A stretch of DNA of 55,501 bases, taken from positions 1 to 55,501 of the forward strand of contig NZ_FODB01000021.1 in the NCBI RefSeq assembly GCF_900110265.1, written 5' to 3'. Position 1 is the first letter of the stretch; each line of letters opens with the position of its first letter. The stretch comes from Vreelandella aquamarina (GTDB lineage: Bacteria; Pseudomonadota; Gammaproteobacteria; Pseudomonadales; Halomonadaceae). The notes under the pieces are model-generated. The model ran no database searches, was not told the origin of the DNA, and worked only from the letters and a program-made list of their open reading frames with translations. The position numbers and the translations under genes were made by a program. This document shows, piece by piece, positions 1 through 7,849 of the stretch.

Positions 1-169
1 CCGGCGCATCACCGTTCACCTCGGCGATGCGGCTGACAAATGGTGGCCTGCCTTGCTGAAGGGGCTACCGAAACTGACCGCGCTAGGCTGACTCGTCGGC
101 GATACCACCACCGATCCCTGCGCCAAGCAGCCCCACTTCGGCTGACGGTGACGGCTGCACGGATGAGGG
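1..169 (+). mobile_element. 3' end of an IS element, probably IS1380-like
   Basis: Bases 2-91 are open in one frame and end in TGA. They encode the last 29 residues of a protein (…HLGDAADKWWPALLKGL…) in the style of a transposase C-terminus. About 60 bases downstream, 153-169 reads GGCTGCACGGATGAGGG. This matches, at 11 of 17 positions including the CACGGAT core, the reverse complement of the sequence starting the IS at 55191. I therefore read this as the right end of an element related to the one at the other window edge. The family call rests on that link, not on the short peptide itself. Confidence 0.5.
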
Positions 170-322
170 CAATTCATTCCTGTAGGCTATAAGAAGAACT
201 AAAATTTGCGCTTTTTTGCATATAACAGCGGGGTCTCATGCTGCCAACGCGGTGCCGGTGGGCTGGTGTTGGCAGCGAGGGCTGACAATCCACTCAGCCA
301 GCGCCCTCATGAATAAGGCGGG

Positions 323-1270
323 TTGAAGCGGGCCCAGAGTCTGGATGAACTCATCCCCTGGCTCTACCTGCGCGGTGTCTCCTCTGGCAATTTCCAGGAG
401 GCCCTGAGTGCCTTGGTCGGCGAGCAGGCCAAGGGCCTGTCCGCCAACACGGTGTCACGGCTCAAGGCACGGTGGCTGAAGGAGCACGAGGATTGGCGTC
501 GCCGTGACCTGGGCCAGAAGCGCTACGTCTACTGGTGGGCAGACGGTGTCTACAGCAATGTTCGTCTGGATGATCGACTTTGCCTGCTGGTGATTATCGG
601 GGTCACAGAGCATGGCCACAAGGAGCTGGTCGCGGTGGAAGATGGCCACCGCGAGTCCGAAGCCAGCTGGCGAGAGCTGCTCACCGGCTTGCGTGAACGT
701 GGCCTGGACAATGCGCCCAAGCTGGCCGTAGGCGACGGGGCTTTGGGCTTCTGGAAAGCGCTGAGCAAGGTGTTTCCGGATACCCGGCACCAGAGGTGCT
801 GGGTTCACAAGACTGCCAACGTGCTGGACAAGCTGCCCAAGTCCGTACAGCCGAAGGTGAAGTCAGACCTGCATGAGATCTATCTGGCGGAGACCCGTGA
901 TGGCGCTCACAAAGCCTTTGACAGCACGTTAAGGCGATTCCGGGACAAGTACCCGAAGGCCATGGAAAACCTCGAAAAAGACCGGGATGAACTGCTGGCC
1001 TTTTACGATTTCCCGGCAGCGCACTGGATTCACTTGAGGACCACGAATCCCATTGAGTCCACCTTCGCCACAGTCAGGCTGAGGACCAAGCGAAGCCGGT
1101 CCTGTGGCAACCGCGACACTACGTTATCGATGGTATTTAAATTGCTCCAATCCGCCCAGAAACGCTGGAAGCGGATCAAGGGGTTTAACCAACTGAAGCT
1201 GGTCGTGAATAACGTTCAGTTTCGGGATGGAGAACGGGTGGATGATCAATCCGGCAGAGACGCCGCCTGA
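323..1270 (+). pseudogene. IS256-family transposase, 5'-truncated
   Basis: The 315-residue open frame matches the central and C-terminal parts of IS256/MULE-type transposases. It shows a DG motif early in the catalytic core (WWADGVYSNVR), the second acidic region (AVGDGALGFWKAL), the QRCWVHKTANVLDKLP segment, and the C-terminal TTNPIESTFATVRLRT motif with the conserved glutamate. Family members are about 400 residues, so roughly 80-100 N-terminal residues are missing. An in-frame TAA at 314-316 lies just upstream, and the TTG at 323 is only the first possible start. The copy is most likely inactive. Its right end is probably near 1299, in an AT-rich terminus (CCAGATTTGACAATAACTC) beyond which a dehydrogenase coding sequence resumes. 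Confidence 0.85.
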
Positions 1271-1299
1271 TGCTCATACACCAGATTTGACAATAACTC

Positions 1300-1484
1300 A
1301 AGTCGGTGACATCAACTTCGCAGGTGAGTACGTTCTCTGGACCAAGCTCTTGAGCAAGCGATGTCAGCTTATCGGCTGAACGAGCGGCAAGTACCAACTG
1401 GTAGCCTTCACGAGCCGCTGCACGAGCGGTGGCCGCACCAATGCCGCTGGAAGCGCCGGTAATTAACAGTACGCGGTCATGCAT
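1300..1484 (-). pseudogene. Short-chain dehydrogenase, N-terminal fragment cut by the IS256-type element
   Basis: Starting at 1484 the reading frame gives a clear Rossmann N-terminus: VLLITGASSGIGAATA contains the TGxxxGIG NAD(P)-binding motif, followed by LVLAARSADKL and the CEVDVTD strand. Similarity stops after about 62 residues at ~1300, exactly where the IS terminus begins. Beyond that the frame runs antisense through the IS. Classical SDRs are about 250 residues, so the catalytic Ser-Tyr-Lys part is absent. The other half is not visible to the left, so the locus was rearranged as well as interrupted. The substrate cannot be inferred. Confidence 0.8.
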
Positions 1485-1573
1485 CGCTTGCTCTCCTTGC
1501 TCATTAAACTGGGTGAGCTTTCAGCATGGCTAAAACCTAATCAGGTTGCAAATCGGGCTCAGCGCTGCTGTTT

Positions 1574-2830
1574 TTACTCTTTACGTTGCAGCATGGCAGA
1601 GAGGTCAAGAATCGACTGTGCCATATCCGCCATGCTTTTGCTTTGGTCCATTGAGGTTTTTCGCAGAAAGCGGTAGGCCTCCTCTTCACTCATGGACTGG
1701 TGCGCCATGATTAATCCTTTTGCCCGCTCGATTAGCTTGCGTTCACGGAGAGCCTTGCGGGTATTCTCCAGCTCGTCGCTTAGCCCCTGTAAGCGGCTGG
1801 ATTGAGCATGAGTGAGCTCCAGTAGTGAGCGGCTAAGCGGAGAGTTGAGGGCGTTGGCGGTTAGGTCTCCAAGCGGCTGAGTAGAGTGAAGGGCTAGTAA
1901 CTGTTCACAGGGCGCAGGCAGCGGTCTGTCAGGCTTCGCCTTCGTCTGCTCTAGCTCTGTTTGAGCCTGGACAATTTTATGATGGCAAAGGGCCGTTAAT
2001 TGGGTATTCAGGGTGTCTTCAACCGTTTTAATCGTATCAATACGCAGGGTGGTGAGCTCGTACCAGGTTTCACCTAATGTATTGCCTGATGCCGTTTGGT
2101 GGTGAGAGCGCTGGCAAGCAATATCTCGCAACTGACAAATGTCCGCCAGTGTTCTAGGAGAGAGGGATTGTTGCCAAGTCCCCAGAGCCTCTGGGGTGGC
2201 AAATTCTACAAAGGTGTCAAAGCAGCGCTGTTGGGCGTCAACCAACTGGTTCAGCAGCGTACGGTGGGCATTGTCGAAATGACCGAGAGTAAAACCAAAG
2301 GCGCCGCAGGCGCGCTCTTGCCCCGCCAGCTCTTTACCCTGCATAAGATGAAAAATAGCGACCAGGGCACGGGTAATGTCTGGGTCGACCGCTGTGTCGG
2401 CCGCTTCAAAAACAATCGCTAAGAGATTGCTAATGAGATGGTTAAACGCTTGAGTTGCTGCATCTGGCGATATGTTGAAGGTCTCAATTGCATGCCGTAA
2501 TACATCTAGTTCATCCAGTGACAGCCAGACGGCAGCAATGCGGCGTAATAAGCGCGCTGTCGCCTGTGGCCGTGACTCCTGGCTAAGCGCTTCGAGACGC
2601 TGACGCATCGAGGCTTCCGCCGCTTGACTATGCTGCAGGTAAGTGGCTCGTCGAGTTTTAAAACGCTTGCCTTTTGAGGCTAAGTAAATCGTCGAGGCTC
2701 CTCGCTCGCGTTGAAGCACATGAATAAACTGGCTGACATCGCTGACGATATCTGCTGTGGTTGCTAGGTGGTTAAGGTTATCAATGTCGCAGCGCAGGGC
2801 GGTTAAGAGTAGCTGTTGGGCAGAAGACAT
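1574..2830 (-). CDS. nasR: NIT-ANTAR nitrate-responsive antiterminator (NasR-like)
   Basis: This 418-residue protein has the NasR architecture. An N-terminal all-helical NIT-type nitrate sensor (residues ~30-300, including FIHVLQRERGASTIYL) is followed by a linker and a C-terminal ANTAR RNA-binding domain (residues ~355-415, LRERKLIERAKGLIMAHQSMSEEEAYRFLRK). NasR of Klebsiella binds nitrate and then a two-hairpin RNA leader to prevent termination ahead of nitrate assimilation genes. The gene lies directly downstream of the nitrate transporter, and that transporter's leader carries a matching hairpin. The start has AAGGA seven bases upstream. A terminator-like hairpin lies between the two genes, so nasR may be partly uncoupled from the transporter. 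Confidence 0.88.
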   Translation of the reverse strand: MSSAQQLLLTALRCDIDNLNHLATTADIVSDVSQFIHVLQRERGASTIYLASKGKRFKTRRATYLQHSQAAEASMRQRLEALSQESRPQATARLLRRIAAVWLSLDELDVLRHAIETFNISPDAATQAFNHLISNLLAIVFEAADTAVDPDITRALVAIFHLMQGKELAGQERACGAFGFTLGHFDNAHRTLLNQLVDAQQRCFDTFVEFATPEALGTWQQSLSPRTLADICQLRDIACQRSHHQTASGNTLGETWYELTTLRIDTIKTVEDTLNTQLTALCHHKIVQAQTELEQTKAKPDRPLPAPCEQLLALHSTQPLGDLTANALNSPLSRSLLELTHAQSSRLQGLSDELENTRKALRERKLIERAKGLIMAHQSMSEEEAYRFLRKTSMDQSKSMADMAQSILDLSAMLQRKE

Positions 2831-2862
2831 GTTGATTTCCTTATTACTCGCCGCCTAAAGGT

Positions 2863-2895
2863 AAAAAGCCCCCACAGCGATGCGCATGCAGGGGC
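2863..2895 (-). terminator. Terminator-like hairpin between the nitrate transporter and nasR
   Basis: On the minus strand GCCCC and GGGGC arms flank a 21-22-base centre with GCGC self-pairing, followed directly by TTTTT. It would end or attenuate transcripts leaving the transporter gene before nasR. Confidence 0.6.
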
Positions 2896-2909
2896 GGTGT
2901 TAATTAATA

Positions 2910-4262
2910 TTAACGCAGTGACAGCGCGCCTGCCCCTGTGTCTTTGCCTACCGCATCACGATAGGCGCTGGCTTCTTCTGCTTCGGTGGCATCACTAAAG
3001 CGAACGACCAGTACACAGGAGGCAAGTACCAATACGGTTAAGCCGAGGTAAAAGAGGCCTTGCTGGTAGCTGAGGCTTTCGCTACGGAATAGAAACGCTG
3101 CCGATACAGCGCCCACGTTACCGCCTGCACCGACGATACCGGCCACTGCGCCCAAGGCTTTTTTATTGATAAAGGGCACCACACCAAAGGTGGCGCCTTC
3201 CGCCATCTGCACGAACAGGCTAAATACCAGCATGATGCCAATCGCCAAGCTGAGTACATGCATTTGCGAGAAGGTGACGAGAGCGATGCCTTCGCATAGT
3301 AGGGCGATAAAGAGCCAGCGGACGCGTCCTTTTAGCCCACCCTGTTTAGCGAATAGGTCGGAAAAAACGCCGCCAAGGGTACGAGCAAAAATGTTCATTA
3401 AGCCGAACAGGCCTGCGATTAAGCCGGCGGTTGCCAGGGTAAGATCGAATTTATCGAAGAAGTAGATTGCCGCGATATTGTTGATGGTCAGCTCGACCCC
3501 AAAACAGAGTCCGTACACCACAAACAGCGCCCAAACGCGGATATCCTTTGCCGCCGCTAAAAAGCTCTGGGCTGCGCCATGCTCTCCGGTGGCTGGCGGT
3601 AGTTCACCGCGGGCGCGCAGCTCGCTGAAGTTGCCGTCTGGGGCATCTTGAGTGAACAGCCAGTAAGCGATACCGGTAAAAAATAGCACTACGCCAGGCA
3701 CGACCATGGCCAGACGCCAGCCGAGCGCCTCATTAACGCCTAGCATCAGCATGCCCGCAAAAATCAACGGCATAACAATTTGTGTGGTGCCGCCGCCTAG
3801 GTTGCCCCAACCTGCGCTCGTGGCATTAGCTGTGCCAACCACATTGGGCGCAAACATCATGGTGGTGTGGTACTGGGTAATCACAAACGAAGCGCCGATA
3901 GCGCCAATCGCTAGGCGGGCCAGCAAAAACGTTTCAAAACTGTTAGCCAGACCAATGCCCATAACCGGAATGGACCCGAGCATCAGTAGGCCTGTGTAGG
4001 TTTTACGTGGCCCAATACGATCACACAGCACGCCAATCAACAGGCGCACCACCACGGTGATCGCCACCGAGGCAATAATGGTATTGCCGATTTGGGTTTG
4101 GGTGAGTGATAGATCCTCGCGAACCACCGCCATTAGCGGCGCAATGCCGAACCAGCCGAAAAAGCAGATATGAAATGCGAACCAGGAGAGGTGAAACGCG
4201 CGCATTTGCGGTGTTGAGAAGTTCAACAGTCGAATGCGGTTGGCTTTATTGCGAATGTCCAT
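2910..4262 (-). CDS. MFS nitrate/nitrite transporter (NarK/NasA type)
   Basis: This 450-residue, twelve-helix major facilitator has the nitrate-porter character: RAFHLSWFAFHICFFGWFGIAPLM in helix 1, DRIGPRKTYTG in the loop after helix 2, and the glycine-rich nitrate signatures ATSAGWGNLGGGTTQ (helix 5) and AGIVGAGGNVGAVSA (helix 11). It imports nitrate, or exchanges it for nitrite, across the inner membrane. The open frame reaches 4346, but ATG 4262 has GAGG upstream and starts where family similarity begins. The adjacent NIT-ANTAR regulator supports a role in nitrate use. No nitrate or nitrite reductase is present in the window. NarK and NasA cannot be told apart from sequence alone. Confidence 0.88.
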   Translation of the reverse strand: MDIRNKANRIRLLNFSTPQMRAFHLSWFAFHICFFGWFGIAPLMAVVREDLSLTQTQIGNTIIASVAITVVVRLLIGVLCDRIGPRKTYTGLLMLGSIPVMGIGLANSFETFLLARLAIGAIGASFVITQYHTTMMFAPNVVGTANATSAGWGNLGGGTTQIVMPLIFAGMLMLGVNEALGWRLAMVVPGVVLFFTGIAYWLFTQDAPDGNFSELRARGELPPATGEHGAAQSFLAAAKDIRVWALFVVYGLCFGVELTINNIAAIYFFDKFDLTLATAGLIAGLFGLMNIFARTLGGVFSDLFAKQGGLKGRVRWLFIALLCEGIALVTFSQMHVLSLAIGIMLVFSLFVQMAEGATFGVVPFINKKALGAVAGIVGAGGNVGAVSAAFLFRSESLSYQQGLFYLGLTVLVLASCVLVVRFSDATEAEEASAYRDAVGKDTGAGALSLR

Positions 4263-4301
4263 GGATGGCCTCACAGAGCATAGAACGAGTTTGCCGAGAC
4301 A

Positions 4302-4352
4302 CAACGCATCAGGCGTTGCGTGGTTACGAGAACATGCCTTCGCCATTGAAGG
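4302..4352 (-). promoter_or_regulatory. Structured leader of the nitrate transporter with an ANTAR-type hexaloop hairpin
   Basis: In transcript sense, CCTTC-AATGGC-GAAGG (4352 to 4337) forms a five-pair stem with a six-base loop whose first base is A and fourth is G. Those are the two loop positions conserved in ANTAR target hairpins. It is followed by a second stem, CAACGC-loop-GCGTTG (4318 to 4302), about 40 bases before the start codon. An upstream partner hexaloop was not found with confidence, and the second stem has no clear U-tract. Antitermination is inferred from the hairpin plus the neighbouring nasR. Confidence 0.5.
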
Positions 4353-4578
4353 TCAGGTTCGACGCACTCGTACCCTTGCGGGCCTGGTCCACGCCTACTA
4401 CTACTGCATAGCAATAAGCAAATACTCCGCCATCTGTCTTTTTAAATATTTAAATCAGTTGCTTACTGTTTTTTCAAAGCAGTGCTAAGGGAAATAAAAT
4501 CACTAGATTAATCAAGTGAGCGCACTCCTCATGAGCAGAGTGCGCCAAGTTGGGGCAGTGCTGGATGGCTGAAGGGAG

Positions 4579-5598
4579 TTATTCGTGCAGATATACTGCA
4601 TCAATATCCAGGGTTGAGCGTTGGCCGATGGCATCAAAGTTAGCCGTGATCCAGTTGTCGGCGGCTTCTCTCCCTTGGTCAAACAGGTGGCATAAAAATG
4701 GCCATTCAGAGTTGAGTTTGCTTGAAACCGATAAGCTATCGAGTGCCTGATCGCCACTAATGCGGTGAAAAAGCGACTGCTGGTAGCAGTTTTCAATACC
4801 CTGCTCTTCAAGGGTACGTTTCAACAGCGCGATCATGCGCACTTCTTTAATCAGCGCGGCATTAAAGGTGATTTCGTTAAGGCGGTTCATAATGGCCGAA
4901 GCGGAGGTGGGTAGTTCATCACGGCGAATCGGGTTGATCTGTACCAACAGAATATCCCTTGCGCTGCACTCTTCCATTAAGGGGAAGAGGGCTGGGTTGC
5001 CCATGTAGCCGCCGTCCCAATATGCTTCGCCGTCGATTTCCACAGCCTGGAACATAAAGGGCAGACAAGCCGATGCCATGACCGCATCGACGCTCATCTC
5101 TTCTCGACGAAACACACGCTGTTTGCCGGTGCGCACGTTAGTAGCTGCCACAAAGAGCTTTAGCTGGTCGCACTGGCGTACCCGCTCAAAGTCGATGTGG
5201 GCCGCCACAATATCGCGCAATGGATTCAAATTGAGCGGGTTGAGTTGGTAGGGCGACACCAGGCGAGTCATCAAGTCCATGGCGATATAGCCGGGGGAGT
5301 GCTCCAAACTCCAATTGCCGGTTAGTACATCCATCGGCGAGCGGCGGATAGGACTTGCCATGCCCGCGCGGCTTACCGCCTTCCAAAAATCCCTGAGAGA
5401 TTGCCGGGCGGCCTGTTTACCACCACGGGTAAGGGCATCTGCCATGACTACGCCATTCATAGCGCCTGCGCTGGTGCCACTAATGCCCTCAATCTCAATA
5501 CGGTCATCTTCCAGAAGTCGATCAATAACTCCCCAGGTATAAGCACCATGGGCTCCACCGCCTTGTAGCGCGAGATCTAGCTTCTTTGCAGCTGCCAT
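4579..5598 (-). CDS. Patatin-like phospholipase
   Basis: This 339-residue patatin-fold acyl hydrolase has the oxyanion loop LALQGGGAHGAYTWGV near residue 10, the nucleophile elbow GISGTSAGAMNGV (catalytic Ser in GTSAG), and the catalytic Asp in YWDGGYMGNPAL. It is predicted to hydrolyse ester bonds in lipids. No signal peptide or membrane helix is seen, so it is probably cytosolic. The frame is open to 5640, but ATG 5598 has TAAGG six bases upstream and leads straight into the conserved domain. The neighbours are a nitrate transporter and a CZB protein, which do not indicate a substrate. Confidence 0.87.
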   Translation of the reverse strand: MAAAKKLDLALQGGGAHGAYTWGVIDRLLEDDRIEIEGISGTSAGAMNGVVMADALTRGGKQAARQSLRDFWKAVSRAGMASPIRRSPMDVLTGNWSLEHSPGYIAMDLMTRLVSPYQLNPLNLNPLRDIVAAHIDFERVRQCDQLKLFVAATNVRTGKQRVFRREEMSVDAVMASACLPFMFQAVEIDGEAYWDGGYMGNPALFPLMEECSARDILLVQINPIRRDELPTSASAIMNRLNEITFNAALIKEVRMIALLKRTLEEQGIENCYQQSLFHRISGDQALDSLSVSSKLNSEWPFLCHLFDQGREAADNWITANFDAIGQRSTLDIDAVYLHE

Positions 5599-5685
5599 CG
5601 TCATCCTTACCGTCTGCGTTATGAGTTCCATGCTCAGCATGGCATAAATAACGCATTACGGGAGGAGTGTTATATGGGGAGCAAT

Positions 5686-6363
5686 TTAAGGCGCATCAGC
5701 AAGCGGTGAAGGATGACTTGCTGACATCGGTATCTCATAAACAGCCTGCTCCATAAGCTGATCAAGTCGCTTAGCAAGTGCTACGCTTGCTTCCTCCATT
5801 AGTGCTAGGGAGGCCAGTTGACCCGTATGATCCCCTTGTCTTGCATAGCGCAAAGCGTCCAAGCCGCTTTCATGGAAGCGGCGGTGAGGAGCCGCCAGCG
5901 AGCGATACGCCTCGGTATGTTTGTAGCGCCGCCCCTCGCCCGTAAAGTACCAGCGGCCTAGCGTACAGTGCTGATGATCCACCATGTGGTCCTCGAAATA
6001 GGCGGAAAGTAGCTGGTGGTAGATCCGATTTTTCCAAACGGCGTGCTCTAGCTTGGCAGCGTGCAAACAGGCCGTCGTGGTGCTGTGGTGAATCACTTTA
6101 TACATATGACGTGCTTGACCCATGAGTTGCTCTATCACCTGCTCTGCCGCTTGGGCTGCATTGGCCAGCGCCTTAGATGTTTCCCGCTGATGGGCCTGCA
6201 CGCGAGCATCTTCTTTTAGCAATATGGCAACCTGCTCAATCCAGTGATCCAATTGGTGGCCTAGATGCTGCGTATGGTCGGCAAGGTGCTGGATATCGCT
6301 GACGATAGCAGGTAAGCCAGAGGGCTCCTGGTGTATATGAGCCTCCTCTAGCGCCGTGGTCAT
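5686..6363 (-). CDS. CZB (zinc-binding chemoreceptor-type) domain protein
   Basis: In this 225-residue protein, residues ~100-190 carry the CZB pattern: LEHAVWKNRIYHQL, HCTLGRWYFTGEG and HRRFHESGLDALRYA. These supply the His/Cys zinc ligands of the family. CZB domains sense zinc and oxidants such as hypochlorous acid, and are usually fused to methyl-accepting signalling or diguanylate cyclase modules. Here the domain follows ~90 residues of helical, His/Gln-rich sequence and no output domain is present. Its ATG overlaps the upstream gene's stop by four bases, so the two are translationally coupled and probably act together. Confidence 0.8.
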   Translation of the reverse strand: MTTALEEAHIHQEPSGLPAIVSDIQHLADHTQHLGHQLDHWIEQVAILLKEDARVQAHQRETSKALANAAQAAEQVIEQLMGQARHMYKVIHHSTTTACLHAAKLEHAVWKNRIYHQLLSAYFEDHMVDHQHCTLGRWYFTGEGRRYKHTEAYRSLAAPHRRFHESGLDALRYARQGDHTGQLASLALMEEASVALAKRLDQLMEQAVYEIPMSASHPSPLADAP

Positions 6364-6782
6364 GGCAAGTGCACGGGTTGCCCGGCGTTACGGGATAGCT
6401 CTACACCGATTTTGCGTAGCTCGTGCAGCGCCTGTTCGCTAGCGAGCGGGGCTGCATAGTGAACATCTGCCTGTTGGAAGCGTTGACACTGGTGTTTGAT
6501 CGTCTGAGCCGTTTGTTCAGCATGATGAAGCCGCGCAAATAAGTCTGACAAAGTGGCCCGTTCACTCGCTAACTGCTCGGCATGGTGTTCGGCCCCCGTG
6601 CTTAATGAAGTCAGCATATCTGCTCCTTTGGACTGGAGCATGCTGATCGATTCAATCGGTGTCATCAGGCTAATAGCACGGCAACCATGAACGCTTTTTT
6701 CAGTCGCAAGCTGAGTACGCAGCTCGGTAACTTCATGCTCTAAACGGCGGATCGTTTGAAAGGGGTGCATAAAGGCAAACAT
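6360..6782 (-). CDS. Small coiled-coil protein, partner of the CZB protein
   Basis: This 140-residue protein is almost entirely helical. The N-terminal heptads (FQTIRRLEHEVTELRTQLATEK) read as a coiled coil, and the following SISMLQSKGADMLTSLSTGAEHHAEQLASERATLSDLF resembles the helical hairpin region of soluble chemoreceptors. The hallmark tip motif of a methyl-accepting domain is not present. ATG 6782 is the first ATG; a TTG lies two codons earlier. It is the first gene of a two-gene unit with the CZB protein. I do not recognise a named family. A sensory scaffold that pairs with the CZB protein is an inference. Confidence 0.55.
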   Translation of the reverse strand: MFAFMHPFQTIRRLEHEVTELRTQLATEKSVHGCRAISLMTPIESISMLQSKGADMLTSLSTGAEHHAEQLASERATLSDLFARLHHAEQTAQTIKHQCQRFQQADVHYAAPLASEQALHELRKIGVELSRNAGQPVHLP

Positions 6783-6957
6783 GACCAATACCTGCAGTAG
6801 CGGAGCGTTGTGTGATCTTTTGTCACAGAGTATTGCAGAGGGTTTCCATGTCTGCCTGGAAAGAGTATCGATTCACGATCAAAATCAACCTCTTGCATAT
6901 AAAAAGAGGGAGTATTTTCATGCTTCACGACTGCTTTTCTTAATTGTTACCTACCCT

Positions 6958-7677
6958 TTAGCGGCGAGCTAACGACAGTGCGGTAGGGCAGTTAATCACC
7001 TGAGAAGTAGCTAACCACTCCTCATCAGGGTAGTAAGCAAAGACATACTGGTTCTCTTTCAAACTATCAATCAGCGGATATGTGATGTCTTCACGCACGG
7101 CGGGGCAGCCGTGGCTACGGCCAAGGCGGCCGGTTTGCGCAATAAAGTCATCGCTAACATAGTCGGCGCCGTGAATAACAATTGCTCGCTCAAAAGCTAG
7201 ATCGTTCACTTCTGGCTCCAGGCCGTCCAGGCGCAGCGAATAGCCATTACGGCCGTAGTAGCTATTCATAGTGCGGAACAGGCCAATGCTGGACTGATGG
7301 CTGTCAGGTGTATTCGAGAAAGCACTAGCCACCGCATCGCCAGAGCCCTGGCCATGTGACACCAGCTCTTCAAACAACAGGGTATGCTGGTGAAGGTCAA
7401 ATACCCACATGCGTGGCTCTGAAGAGGGGAGCGAGTAATCAATTACGGCTAGGCGCTCTGCTGATGGGTCTGCACAGCTTAGTGCCTGGGCAGCAAGGCG
7501 CAGTGCCTCGGGCGTGGCCCCTGGTGCTAACTGGAGTAACTGGTGGTGAAGAGGAGAAACACCCGCGGGCGGTGCTGTTGCCACCTGGGAGAAAAAACTC
7601 GCCGCTTGAAGCGGGTAAGAAAGTAACACGATAGGTAAAGAAAACAGTACAGTGGTTATGCGTGAGCGAAAAAACAT
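6958..7677 (-). CDS. Murein L,D-transpeptidase catalytic-domain protein (YkuD_2 type), exported
   Basis: This 239-residue protein starts with a signal peptide (FFRSRITTVLFSLPIVLLSYPLQA) and then a ~190-residue domain with the L,D-transpeptidase-like motif IVIHGADYVSDDF and GRSHGCPAVRED, whose Cys is the predicted nucleophile. The proteins of this subfamily act, or are predicted to act, on peptidoglycan in the periplasm. ATG 7677 is chosen over the open frame to 7860 because AGGA lies eight bases upstream and the signal peptide starts there. It is divergent from the larger L,D-transpeptidase at 7850, leaving a shared ~170-base promoter region. Confidence 0.83.
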   Translation of the reverse strand: MFFRSRITTVLFSLPIVLLSYPLQAASFFSQVATAPPAGVSPLHHQLLQLAPGATPEALRLAAQALSCADPSAERLAVIDYSLPSSEPRMWVFDLHQHTLLFEELVSHGQGSGDAVASAFSNTPDSHQSSIGLFRTMNSYYGRNGYSLRLDGLEPEVNDLAFERAIVIHGADYVSDDFIAQTGRLGRSHGCPAVREDITYPLIDSLKENQYVFAYYPDEEWLATSQVINCPTALSLARR

Positions 7678-7849
7678 GGGTGCAATCCTGACTAAAGTGG
7701 CGAAAAAAGGGTACACACGTAGAGTCATCACGAGTAAACGTAAACGGCTATGATAAAAAACGCGTATCGGTACGGGAACAGCTGATATGACGTTAAGCAA
7801 AAAGAGTGAAGCCACACCACAACGCTGCATAGTAACGCAAGGAGGGGCG

